Assembly: GCA_016712675.1 (NCBI GenBank)
Contig: JADJQR010000001.1
Span: 2,480,001-2,544,000, forward strand
Source of the DNA: a bacterium
GTDB taxonomy: Bacteria > Krumholzibacteriota > Krumholzibacteriia > LZORAL124-64-63
Length of the DNA stretch: 64,000 nucleotides
Direction of reading: 5' to 3'
The notes under the pieces are model-generated. The model was not told the DNA's origin and searched no databases. It worked only from the letters and a program-made list of their open reading frames with translations. Made by a program: the position numbers and the translations under genes. Below are positions 1-7,661 of the stretch, piece by piece. The stretch's first letter is position 1. The number at the start of each line of letters is the position of its first letter.

Positions 1-1416
1 ATGGAGGAGTGCGCCGAGCTGGCGCGCCAGGTGGGCGGGCGCATCGGCCGGGAGTTGGGCATCCCCGTCTACCTCTACGAGTCGGCCGCCTCGCGGCCGG
101 AGCGCCGGAACCTGGCCGACGTCCGCAAGGGCGAGTACGAGGCGCTGCCCCGCAAGCTGGGCACCGCCGAGTGGGCGCCCGACTTCGGCCCGAACGAATG
201 GAACGAGAAGACGGCGCGCACCGGCGCCACCAACGTCGCGGCCCGCGGCTTCCTGGTGGCCTACAACGTGAACCTGAACACGCGCGACAAGGCGCTGGCC
301 TCGCAGGTCGCCCTCGACATCAAGGAGGCCGGCCGCGCCAAACGCGACGCTGCCGGCGCCATCGTCAAGGACGCGGCCGGGCAGACGGTGCTCGAGCCCG
401 GCCCCTATCGCCTGCCCGCCTGCAAGGCCGTCGGCTGGTACATCCCGGCCTACGAGCGCGCGCAGATCTCGATCAACCTCGTCAACACCGGGGTCACCAA
501 GCCGCACCAGGCGTTCGAGGCCTGCGCCGCCAGCGCAGCCGACCGCGGCGCGCGCGCCACCGGCAGCGAGCTGGTGGGCCTGGTGCCCGAGTCCGACCTC
601 CTGGCCGCCGGGCGCTACTACCTGCGGCGCGCGGGGCAATCGGCCGGCGTGCCGCGCCGCCTCCTGATCGAGACGGCGATCCAGAGCCTGGGCCTGCGCG
701 ACCTGGGCCCGTTCGACCCGGCCGAGAAAGTGATCGAGTACCAGGCCGGCCTGGTCGACGGCCCGCTGGTCTCGATGACCAACCGCGCCTTCGTCGACGA
801 GCTGTCGACCGACTCGCCGGCGCCCGGCGGTGGCTCGGTGGCCGCGCTGTGCGCCGCCCAGGGCGCGGCCCTCAGCGCGATGGTCGCCAACCTGACCGTC
901 GGGAAGAAGAAGTACGAGGGCGTCTGGGAACGGATGAAGGACCTGGCCGAGGAGGCCCAGGCGCTGAAGGACGGCTTCCTGGCCGCCATCGACGACGACA
1001 CCGCCGCCTTCAACGCCGTCATGGACGCCTTCGGCCTGCCGAAGGGCACGCCGGCCGAGGCCGCCACCCGTGACGCGGCGGTGGCCGCCGCCACGCTGAA
1101 GGCCACGCTGGTGCCGCTGTCGGTGCTGGAAAGGGTCCCTGCCGCCCTGGCCCTGGCGGCCGAGGTGGCCGACAAGGGCAACGCCAACAGCCTCAGTGAC
1201 GCCGGCGTCTCCGCCCTGACGCTGATGGCCGGCGCCGAGGGTGCCTGGTACAACGTGCTGATCAACCTGGCTGCCTTGCGCGCACTGCCTGGCGGCGGCG
1301 GCGACGCGGGCGCCGACCTGACGGACCTGCGGGCCCGTGCCGACCGCGCCTTGGCCGGGGCCGAGGCGGCCGCTGGTAGCGTGCGTGCGTCCGTCCGTTC
1401 GCGGCTGGCCGGCTGA
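1..1416 (+). CDS. Formimidoyltransferase-cyclodeaminase (5' end missing)
   Basis: The frame is open from base 1 and begins inside the formiminotransferase domain. Family members carry roughly 100 more residues before VYLYESAA (here residues 23-30), so the gene is cut by the window edge and the ATG at base 1 is not the true start. Residues 1 to about 240 are the rest of glutamate formimidoyltransferase, which moves the formimino group of N-formimino-glutamate to tetrahydrofolate. Residues 260-465 are a cyclodeaminase domain, recognised by SPAPGGGSVAALC, which releases ammonia and leaves 5,10-methenyl-THF. The fusion is the FTCD architecture of histidine breakdown. The catalytic His region of the first domain lies outside the window. 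No other histidine-degradation gene is visible; the next gene is an unrelated transporter. Confidence 0.9.
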   Translation: MEECAELARQVGGRIGRELGIPVYLYESAASRPERRNLADVRKGEYEALPRKLGTAEWAPDFGPNEWNEKTARTGATNVAARGFLVAYNVNLNTRDKALASQVALDIKEAGRAKRDAAGAIVKDAAGQTVLEPGPYRLPACKAVGWYIPAYERAQISINLVNTGVTKPHQAFEACAASAADRGARATGSELVGLVPESDLLAAGRYYLRRAGQSAGVPRRLLIETAIQSLGLRDLGPFDPAEKVIEYQAGLVDGPLVSMTNRAFVDELSTDSPAPGGGSVAALCAAQGAALSAMVANLTVGKKKYEGVWERMKDLAEEAQALKDGFLAAIDDDTAAFNAVMDAFGLPKGTPAEAATRDAAVAAATLKATLVPLSVLERVPAALALAAEVADKGNANSLSDAGVSALTLMAGAEGAWYNVLINLAALRALPGGGGDAGADLTDLRARADRALAGAEAAAGSVRASVRSRLAG

Positions 1417-1538
1417 ATCGCCGGCGGCCCGGGACAATTCGCTGGCCGCCGCGCTCCGTGGCGGCCTAAGATGGCACGACTCGGCAGCCTGCCGGCCGCC
1501 GGGCCACCGACCCAAGCCAGCCAGAAAGGCGTACGCCC

Positions 1539-3092
1539 ATGGCCTCCGTCCCGGACAGCAGCAGCAAGCAGTCTCCGCTGCAGCAGATCACGCAGCCCTT
1601 CGTGGACCTGGTCCACGCGCCCCGCGCCCTGTGGGGCATCAACGTCGCCTACTTCCTGGAGGGCTGGGTCTACTTCGGGATGCTCGGCTACCTGGCCATG
1701 CACTTCTCCGACTTCGTGTTCCAGGGCGTGGCCAATCCGGACGTGCACTCGCACCACATGGTGATGGTGCTGACCGCAGGTATCACCATCTCGATGTTCT
1801 TCTTCGGCTCGGTCGCCGATAAGAAGGGCGTCCGCACGACGCTGATCTGGGCGTTCCTGCTCCTGCTGGCCGGACGTATCGTCTGGTCGGCGGCGCCGCT
1901 CGTCTTCCCCGAGACGGGCATCTGGGGCGGCATGCACCTGATGACGATGGCCGGCATCCTGCTGGTCGTCCTCGGCTACGGCATGTACCAGCCCGCCGCC
2001 TATGCCGGCGTGCGCAAGTACACCAACCCGAAGACCGCCGGCATGGGCTACGCCATGCTCTACGCCCTGATGAACCTGGGCGGCTGGCTGCCGTCCTTCT
2101 TCGCCTTCGTACGCGAGGCCATCGGCATCACGGGCGCCTTCTGGGTGTACACCGGCCTGACCGTGGCCGGCCTGCTGGCCACCTGGCTGATCCTGACACC
2201 GAAGGTCGAGGCCGAGGCCATCGCCCGCGCCGACCGCGAACGCCGCGAACTGGAGAACGACGCCGACGGCGCCAAGGCCGCCGCCGCCAAGATCGCCCAG
2301 GTCGCCCTGGATGCCGGCCGGAGGGTCCCGCTGCACATGTGGGCCACCCTGTTGGCCGTGGCCGCCTGCGGCCTGCTGGCTCCCAAGCCGCTGGGCTACG
2401 CCCTGGCCGCCGCAATGGCCGCCCTGGTGGCCCTGCTGGCTGCCGCCCCCGGCCCCGTGCGCAAGGCCAACCTCTGGCTGGCCAACCACCCGCTGGCCGA
2501 TGCGAAGTTCTTCTTCTTCATCTTCGCACTGATCCCGGTGCAGACCCTGTTCACCTACAACTGGTTGATCCTGCCCCAGTACCTGGAGCGCGCCTTCAGC
2601 GGCGTGGTCAGCGACAAGTTCGAATTCTTCTCGAACCTGAACCCGATCCTGATCTTCGTCGCCGTGCCGATGGTCGCCGCCATCACGCAGCAGCGAAAGG
2701 TCTACAATATGATGGTCGCCGGTACCTTCGTCATGGCGGCGCCGGCCTTCCTATTGGCGTTCGGCACCAACCTCTACACGTTGCTGGGCTACCTGCTGAT
2801 CATGACCATCGGCGAAGCGATGTGGCAGCCCCGCTTCCTGCAGTACGCCGCCGAGATCGCCCCCGAGGGCCGCACCGGCGCCTACATGGGCGTCGCCCAG
2901 TTCCCTTGGTTCCTGACCAAGATGCTGGTGCCGCTGTACTCGGGCCTGGCCCTGCAGAAGTACGTGCCGGCCGAGGGCCAGCAGAGCCCGCAGCAGATGT
3001 GGCTGGTCTTCGCGATCATCGCGATGGTCTCTCCCATCCTCCTGGTCCTGGCCAAGGGCTGGGTGGGGCGGGACTTCAAGACGAAGTCGTAG
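1539..3092 (+). CDS. MFS (peptide/POT-like) transporter
   Basis: A 517-residue integral membrane protein with about twelve hydrophobic segments. The first is near residue 33 (LWGINVAYFLEG) and the last near 490. The loop FFGSVADKKGVR after the second helix is the classic major facilitator motif A, where the short charged loop joins helices 2 and 3. A charged cytoplasmic loop rich in Glu, Arg and Ala (residues about 225-255) separates the two halves, as is usual. The layout resembles oligopeptide/proton symporters of the POT branch, but the substrate cannot be read from the sequence. The ATG follows AAAGG by nine bases. The gene is 122 bases downstream of the cyclodeaminase and ends just before a large hairpin. 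Confidence 0.8.
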   Translation: MASVPDSSSKQSPLQQITQPFVDLVHAPRALWGINVAYFLEGWVYFGMLGYLAMHFSDFVFQGVANPDVHSHHMVMVLTAGITISMFFFGSVADKKGVRTTLIWAFLLLLAGRIVWSAAPLVFPETGIWGGMHLMTMAGILLVVLGYGMYQPAAYAGVRKYTNPKTAGMGYAMLYALMNLGGWLPSFFAFVREAIGITGAFWVYTGLTVAGLLATWLILTPKVEAEAIARADRERRELENDADGAKAAAAKIAQVALDAGRRVPLHMWATLLAVAACGLLAPKPLGYALAAAMAALVALLAAAPGPVRKANLWLANHPLADAKFFFFIFALIPVQTLFTYNWLILPQYLERAFSGVVSDKFEFFSNLNPILIFVAVPMVAAITQQRKVYNMMVAGTFVMAAPAFLLAFGTNLYTLLGYLLIMTIGEAMWQPRFLQYAAEIAPEGRTGAYMGVAQFPWFLTKMLVPLYSGLALQKYVPAEGQQSPQQMWLVFAIIAMVSPILLVLAKGWVGRDFKTKS

Positions 3093-3104
3093 GCGAAGGT
3101 GCCG

Positions 3105-3185
3105 GCGCGAGGTTGAACAGGACCGGCCGGGCGCAGCGCGTCGCCTCGACGCGCTGCGCCCGGCCGGTCCTGTTCAACCTCGCGC
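3105..3185. repeat. 39-bp perfect inverted repeat with 3-base loop
   Basis: Bases 3105-3143 are the exact reverse complement of 3147-3185, with only CCT between them. The arm starts GCGCGAGGTTGAACAGGACC. It lies 12 bases after the stop of the transporter gene and between convergent genes. A bidirectional transcription terminator is the simplest role, but the stem is far longer than a normal intrinsic terminator and no T-run follows on either strand. Confidence 0.9.
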
Positions 3186-3295
3186 TGGACCATTGCCCAC
3201 GAACGGCTTGAAGACGCGGTGCCCCGCCCCGATCCGTGCCTCCGGGCCCGAGTCCACGAGGGGCCCAAGAAGGCCAGGAAGGCCGCACGACGGTA

Positions 3296-3382
3296 CGTGG
3301 CGGTGGCATGAAGAGGGTCCCGGGGCGCATCGCGCCGCTTCGGCGCGCTAAGCCCCGGGACCCTCTTCATGCCACCGCCACG
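3296..3382. repeat. 31-bp perfect inverted repeat with nested 7-bp hairpin
   Basis: Bases 3296-3326 pair exactly with 3352-3382. Inside, 3331-3337 (CGCGCCG) pairs with 3341-3347 around a CTT loop, and two four-base internal strands stay unpaired. It ends 12 bases from the stop of the tyrosine kinase gene, mirroring the first hairpin, which ends the transporter gene. The sequence is unrelated to the 3105-3185 repeat. The likely role is termination from the minus strand. Confidence 0.9.
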
Positions 3383-3393
3383 CGCCGACCGTG

Positions 3394-4131
3394 TCAGGCC
3401 TTCCTGACCTTCTTGGACCCCTCGTACCCGTAGTACTTCTGGTCGTAGTAGTACGGCAACACCTCGCCCAGGTTGTTCGCCACCACGCCCAGGATGTTGG
3501 CACCTGCGCTGCGCAGGATCTCCACGCCCCGCTTCGAGACATCCTTGGGCGTCTGGCCGGCCATCACCATGTAGAGGCAGCCGTCGACCGCATCCAGGTA
3601 GTGAAGCGGATCGCTGACCGGGACCACGGGCGGCGAATCGAGTAGCACCAGGTCGTAGGTCTTGTGCAATTCCTCGACCAGCTTGCGGACGCGGCCGTCG
3701 CCGAACAGCCGGCTGGCATGGCCACCGGAAACACCAGCCGGCATGAAGTCGAGGTTCTTCACGCGAGTCGTGCGCACGGCCTTCGCGAGCGGGAGTTCTT
3801 CCGCCAGCACGTTGGCGAATCCGGGCGCCAATTCGGCCTCGAAGACCGCGTGCTGCACCGGGCGACGCACGTCGGCGTCGACCAGCACGATGCGCTTGGC
3901 CAGGTGGTAGGCCAGCACCAGCGAGAAGTGGAGCGAGAAAAGGCTCTTACCTTCGCCGCGCTGGGCGCTGGTCACCATCAACGCGCGCTTGCGGTCGAAG
4001 TCGAGCTGCCGCGAGAGCCGGATCATGATGCGTCGAAGCTCAATCGCCAGCGGCGATTCGATGTCGAACATCTGCCCGCTGCCCGCCCTGTCCCTGGTTT
4101 CGGCCACGTCACCCTTCCCGTGTTCGGTCAC
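3394..4131 (-). CDS. Bacterial tyrosine kinase (CpsD/Wzc cytoplasmic domain)
   Basis: A 245-residue P-loop protein of the BY-kinase family that phosphorylates tyrosines in its own tail to control exopolysaccharide polymerisation and export. Visible signatures are Walker A SAQRGEGKS (about residue 54), Walker A' VLVDADVRRP (about 82) and Walker B LVLLDSPP (about 160). The tyrosine cluster near the C terminus reads YYYDQKYYGYEG. The membrane half found in fused Wzc proteins is absent and is supplied by the separate Wzz-like gene ending nine bases upstream. The frame starts at GTG 4131; an ATG at 4071 (MFDIESPLAIE) is an alternative because neither start has a strong ribosome binding site. Confidence 0.88.
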   Translation of the reverse strand: MTEHGKGDVAETRDRAGSGQMFDIESPLAIELRRIMIRLSRQLDFDRKRALMVTSAQRGEGKSLFSLHFSLVLAYHLAKRIVLVDADVRRPVQHAVFEAELAPGFANVLAEELPLAKAVRTTRVKNLDFMPAGVSGGHASRLFGDGRVRKLVEELHKTYDLVLLDSPPVVPVSDPLHYLDAVDGCLYMVMAGQTPKDVSKRGVEILRSAGANILGVVANNLGEVLPYYYDQKYYGYEGSKKVRKA

Positions 4132-4140
4132 GAATCCCGA

Positions 4141-5745
4141 TCAGCCTAGCCGCGGGTAGATCACGAAGAAACCCACTGCGCCCACGGCCAGGATGCCGAG
4201 CACGATCGTCGCCCAGCGCAGCAGGCGGACAGTCCTCTTGCGATGGAAATGCTCGTCCTGGATCATCGGCAACGTGCCGATCACATGCACGCCCAGGGTC
4301 TTCTCCATGCTCTCGACGCTGCTGAACGAGCGATCGAGCATGATCGCCAGGATCACCAGCCCCAACCCGATGCCCATCGACAGGATCACGCCCATCGCCA
4401 TCAGCTTCAGTTTGTTCGGCTCGACCGGGACTGGCTCCAGCTTCGGTTCCTCCCGGACCCGGATCTGGACGCCAATCTCCGACAGGCTGGCCTGCAGATT
4501 CAGGTTGTGCTGGGTGATCTCGTTCTCGATCGACTCGACGAGCTTGCTGGCCCTGGTCACCGCGCTCTGCAGTTCGGCCATGCGCGTGGACTGCTGGGGC
4601 TGCCTCGCCGTGAAGCTGCGGAAGCCACGAACCCCGGTATCCAGGCGTCGGATCACCTCGGCAACACCTTGCCGGTAGAGCGAGAAGTACACGTACTCGG
4701 CAACCTGGTTGCGGGCGATGAAGCTCAGCGACGGCTGCTGCTGGGCCACCTGGCTGTCCACCAGGGCCCGCAGGCGGACCCGCAACTGGCCCAGGCGGCT
4801 CTCCAGGTCGCGAGCATCTCGGTCACCGGCCGCCACCAGACGGGACTGAAACTCGAGATCCTCGAGTTCGGACAGGGCGGCGACGGTCGCGTTGTCCGAT
4901 TGGTAGCGCGAGAGGGGCGGCAGTTCGCCAATCGCGTTCCGGGCTGCCAGGCTGAGCGCACGCAATTCAGCAGCGTCCTGGCCGTCGAAGCGCAGGCGCA
5001 GGGCCGCCAGCGAGGCATCGGCCGTGCCGATGTTCAGCGCGTTGACGGGGTTGTCCATCAGCGCGGCCGACGCCAAGCCCGCCTGGTACGAGTTCAGCTC
5101 ATCCTCGGCAAGCTTGAGGTCGCCCTGGTACACCTCGAGCTGTCGGGCCAGGAAGTCGCGTGTCGACGTGCTGGTGGCGGTTTGACTGGCCCGGTACTCG
5201 GTCACGAACCGCTCCATCACGTGCTTGGCCAGACGATGTGCCTGTGCGGGATCCGGGTCCCGCACCTCGAGCCGGAACAGCCGGTTGCCCTCCGACTTGA
5301 ACTTGATCATCGAAGCGAGCTTGCCGCGCGCCTTGGCGACGGCCTCTTCCTCGGTGAGCTCGCGGGCGCCGTTACCCGTCTTGCCGTCGGTGCGCAACGC
5401 GGACGCCAGATTGAGTTCGCGCACGATTCCGTCGAGGAACTCGTTGGAAGTCAGCAGCAGGTTCATCTCTTGGTACGCTATCACGTTCATGTCGCCGTAC
5501 TGGCCGCCGTATCGGGCGCGGGGATCGTCCAGCAACTGGCTGCGCGTCGTGTTGACTTTGATCACGACCTGACCCGACGAGGCGAAGATGGGTGTCATGG
5601 TCTTGATCGCGATGTACGCCATGGCCAGGCAGAGCACGAAAGGGATGATGAACAGCAGCTTGCGACGCCAGAACGCCCTCAGCAGCGCCATGGGGTCGAA
5701 ACCGCCACCGCTCGACTCCCCTGACTCCTCCAGAAACGGATCCAT
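4141..5745 (-). CDS. Wzz/GumC-type polysaccharide co-polymerase
   Basis: A 534-residue inner-membrane protein of the chain-length determinant family. One transmembrane helix lies near residues 32-50 (LLFIIPFVLCLAMAYIAI). A long periplasmic region with heptad-rich helices covers about residues 200-430. A proline-rich approach (EPVPVEPNKLK) leads into a helix at 448-470, and another hydrophobic stretch sits close to the C terminus. The family sets the length of exported polysaccharide together with a tyrosine kinase, encoded here directly downstream. The ATG has GGGAGGAG nine bases upstream. No glycosyltransferases or Wza-type exporter are in the window, so the rest of the pathway must be elsewhere. 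Confidence 0.85.
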   Translation of the reverse strand: MDPFLEESGESSGGGFDPMALLRAFWRRKLLFIIPFVLCLAMAYIAIKTMTPIFASSGQVVIKVNTTRSQLLDDPRARYGGQYGDMNVIAYQEMNLLLTSNEFLDGIVRELNLASALRTDGKTGNGARELTEEEAVAKARGKLASMIKFKSEGNRLFRLEVRDPDPAQAHRLAKHVMERFVTEYRASQTATSTSTRDFLARQLEVYQGDLKLAEDELNSYQAGLASAALMDNPVNALNIGTADASLAALRLRFDGQDAAELRALSLAARNAIGELPPLSRYQSDNATVAALSELEDLEFQSRLVAAGDRDARDLESRLGQLRVRLRALVDSQVAQQQPSLSFIARNQVAEYVYFSLYRQGVAEVIRRLDTGVRGFRSFTARQPQQSTRMAELQSAVTRASKLVESIENEITQHNLNLQASLSEIGVQIRVREEPKLEPVPVEPNKLKLMAMGVILSMGIGLGLVILAIMLDRSFSSVESMEKTLGVHVIGTLPMIQDEHFHRKRTVRLLRWATIVLGILAVGAVGFFVIYPRLG

Positions 5746-5876
5746 GCAGCCTGCTCCTCCCGTGACCGATCTCCCCGACCGTGGCCGGCGGTCAGGCTAG
5801 CGGACAAAGCCAGTCCTGGCAAGCCCGTGCCGTTTGGCCGCGACACCCGGCGACCCGTTCGTTCGGGTCGGCACCC
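5746..5876. terminator. Terminator-like hairpin after sppA
   Basis: Bases 5851-5857 (CGACCCG) pair with 5864-5870 (CGGGTCG) around a six-base loop, seven bases past the sppA stop on the minus strand. The stem is short and no U-run follows, so this is a weak call. The rest of the 131-base gap holds the ribosome binding site of the wzz-like gene and nothing else recognisable. Confidence 0.35.
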
Positions 5877-7661
5877 TCACCGGATGCGGATCGAGACCGG
5901 CATCAGCGCCAGCGGCCGGCCGTCGAGCAACGCCACCGCCGCCAGAGTGCCGTCCTCGCGAAGGGCCCCGGCCAACCCTCCGGAGAGGCGATTCAGAGTG
6001 TCGGCGACCGGACCCGCGCCCCGCACCGGCTCGGCCAGCCCAGCCCGCGCCGCCAGCTTCGCCATCCCGCCGTCGCGCAACGAGCGCAGCAGCATCCGTT
6101 CCAGGAAGGAAACGGGTTCGGTGTACGTCAGCACCGTGATCTTCTCGGCGGGGTCCAGACCCAGCCGACGCTTGGCTGCGTCCAGGCTGCGCCGCAGGCC
6201 GCCGACCCCGTCGACCAGACCGCGCTGCGCGCCCTGGCGCCCGGTCCAGACGCGCCCCTGCGCCACGGCATGGACCTCATCGCGCGACAGGCCGCGACCG
6301 TCGGCCACCTTCTCCAGGAAGCGCTCGTAGAAGCCGTCCATCTGCGACTGGAACAGCGTTCGTTGCGACTCCGTGAAACCGCCCTCGTCGCTGAACAGCA
6401 GTGCGTTCTCGCCGCGCGTGATGAACTGGCGGTTGACCCCGATCTTCCGGTACATCTCCTGCCGATTCATCTTGCCGGCAAAGACGCCGATTGAGCCGGT
6501 CAGCGTGCCGCGGTCGGCAAAGATCGAGTCGCCGAGGCAGGACACGTAGTAGCCGCCGCTGGCCGCCATCCCGCTCATCGAGACGATGACCGGCTTGTCC
6601 CTGCGCAGTTCGGCGATCTCGTGCCAGATGAGATCGCTCGCCAACGCGCTGCCACCCGGACTGTCGACTCGGAGAATGACGGCCTGGACGGAGCCGTCGT
6701 CGGCCGCCGCCTGCAGGTCCTCGATGATCGATTCGCTCCCGGCGATCTTGCCCTGCAGGTTGTCGAACCGGCTTTCGCCGGGCATGATCACGCCCGTAAC
6801 GAAGACCATGGCGACCTTGCCGGCCGCGCGTCCGGCCTTGGGCGACTCCAGGAGGTAGTCCTCCAGGAACGTCACGTCCTGGTCGGGAAATTCGGCGTCC
6901 AGCATCTCGTCGTAGTACAGCAGGGTATCGGCCAGCCCGGCCGCCACGGCGCCGGGACCGTCGTAGAGGCCCTGATCGATCCAGGCGGTCACCTGGTCGC
7001 GGTCGGCGCCGCGCCCCTCCGCCAGCATGTCCACCAGGGCGTCGAAATGGTCATCCACGATCGCCTCGACCATCTCGAGGTTCGCCTCCGAGGCCGACGA
7101 CCGCGTCATGCGTTCAGGCGAAGACTTGTAGGCACCCACGTGCACGAAGTCGGCCTCCATGCCCAGCTTCGCCAGCGTGTCCTTCAGGAACGCCAGCTCG
7201 GCCGACAGGCCCAGGACCATCAGGTTGGCTTCCGGCGCCAGGACGATGCGTTCGGTCGCTGCCGCCAGCGCGTAGTCCGGGGTGAAACCCGCCTCCAGGT
7301 AGGCCACCGATGGCTTGCCCTCTTCGCCGAAGGCGGCGACCGCAGCCCGCAGTTCCTCGAGCTTGGCCCAGTCCATGTCAGCGGCACGGATATCCAGGAC
7401 CAGACCCGTGATGCGTGGATCCTCCGCCGCGCGCACCAAGGCGAACAGCGTCTCCGAGAAGGTGGCGCCTTCGCCGCCGCGGACCTGGCCCCAGAACGAA
7501 TCGTCACGCTCTTCCGGCAGGTCACCTTCGACGCGCCAGACCAGCACGCCGCCCTTGATCGCCACATGCTCCTCGAGGCCGCGAGCGGCATACCACAGGA
7601 GCCCGAAGCCGCCCACGACAAATACGGCCAGCACCGCCAGCACGATCCAGAACTTCTTCAT
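5877..7661 (-). CDS. sppA: Signal peptide peptidase SppA, long (67K) type
   Basis: A 594-residue membrane-anchored serine protease that clears signal peptide remnants from the inner membrane. One N-terminal transmembrane segment is visible (WIVLAVLAVFVVGGFGLLWY). Two tandem ClpP-like domains follow, as in the long SppA form. The general-base Lys is expected in GAYKSSPERMTRSSAS (first domain, about residue 177). The nucleophile Ser lies in SGMAASGGYY (second domain, about residue 370), so both halves needed for a Ser-Lys dyad are present. The ATG overlaps the stop of the acyl-CoA synthetase gene by four bases (ATGA), so translation of the two is probably coupled. Confidence 0.9.
   Translation of the reverse strand: MKKFWIVLAVLAVFVVGGFGLLWYAARGLEEHVAIKGGVLVWRVEGDLPEERDDSFWGQVRGGEGATFSETLFALVRAAEDPRITGLVLDIRAADMDWAKLEELRAAVAAFGEEGKPSVAYLEAGFTPDYALAAATERIVLAPEANLMVLGLSAELAFLKDTLAKLGMEADFVHVGAYKSSPERMTRSSASEANLEMVEAIVDDHFDALVDMLAEGRGADRDQVTAWIDQGLYDGPGAVAAGLADTLLYYDEMLDAEFPDQDVTFLEDYLLESPKAGRAAGKVAMVFVTGVIMPGESRFDNLQGKIAGSESIIEDLQAAADDGSVQAVILRVDSPGGSALASDLIWHEIAELRRDKPVIVSMSGMAASGGYYVSCLGDSIFADRGTLTGSIGVFAGKMNRQEMYRKIGVNRQFITRGENALLFSDEGGFTESQRTLFQSQMDGFYERFLEKVADGRGLSRDEVHAVAQGRVWTGRQGAQRGLVDGVGGLRRSLDAAKRRLGLDPAEKITVLTYTEPVSFLERMLLRSLRDGGMAKLAARAGLAEPVRGAGPVADTLNRLSGGLAGALREDGTLAAVALLDGRPLALMPVSIRIR

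Noticed and set aside
618-2489. 623-residue frame on the minus strand
   Set aside because: It lies antisense to the cyclodeaminase and the MFS gene. Its protein is Gly/Gln/His-rich with no family resemblance; in DNA this GC-rich, long antisense frames are expected.
3076-3370. Small frames starting MKRVPG on both strands in the hairpins
   Set aside because: They arise because the arms are self-complementary; no ribosome binding site or conserved protein is evident.
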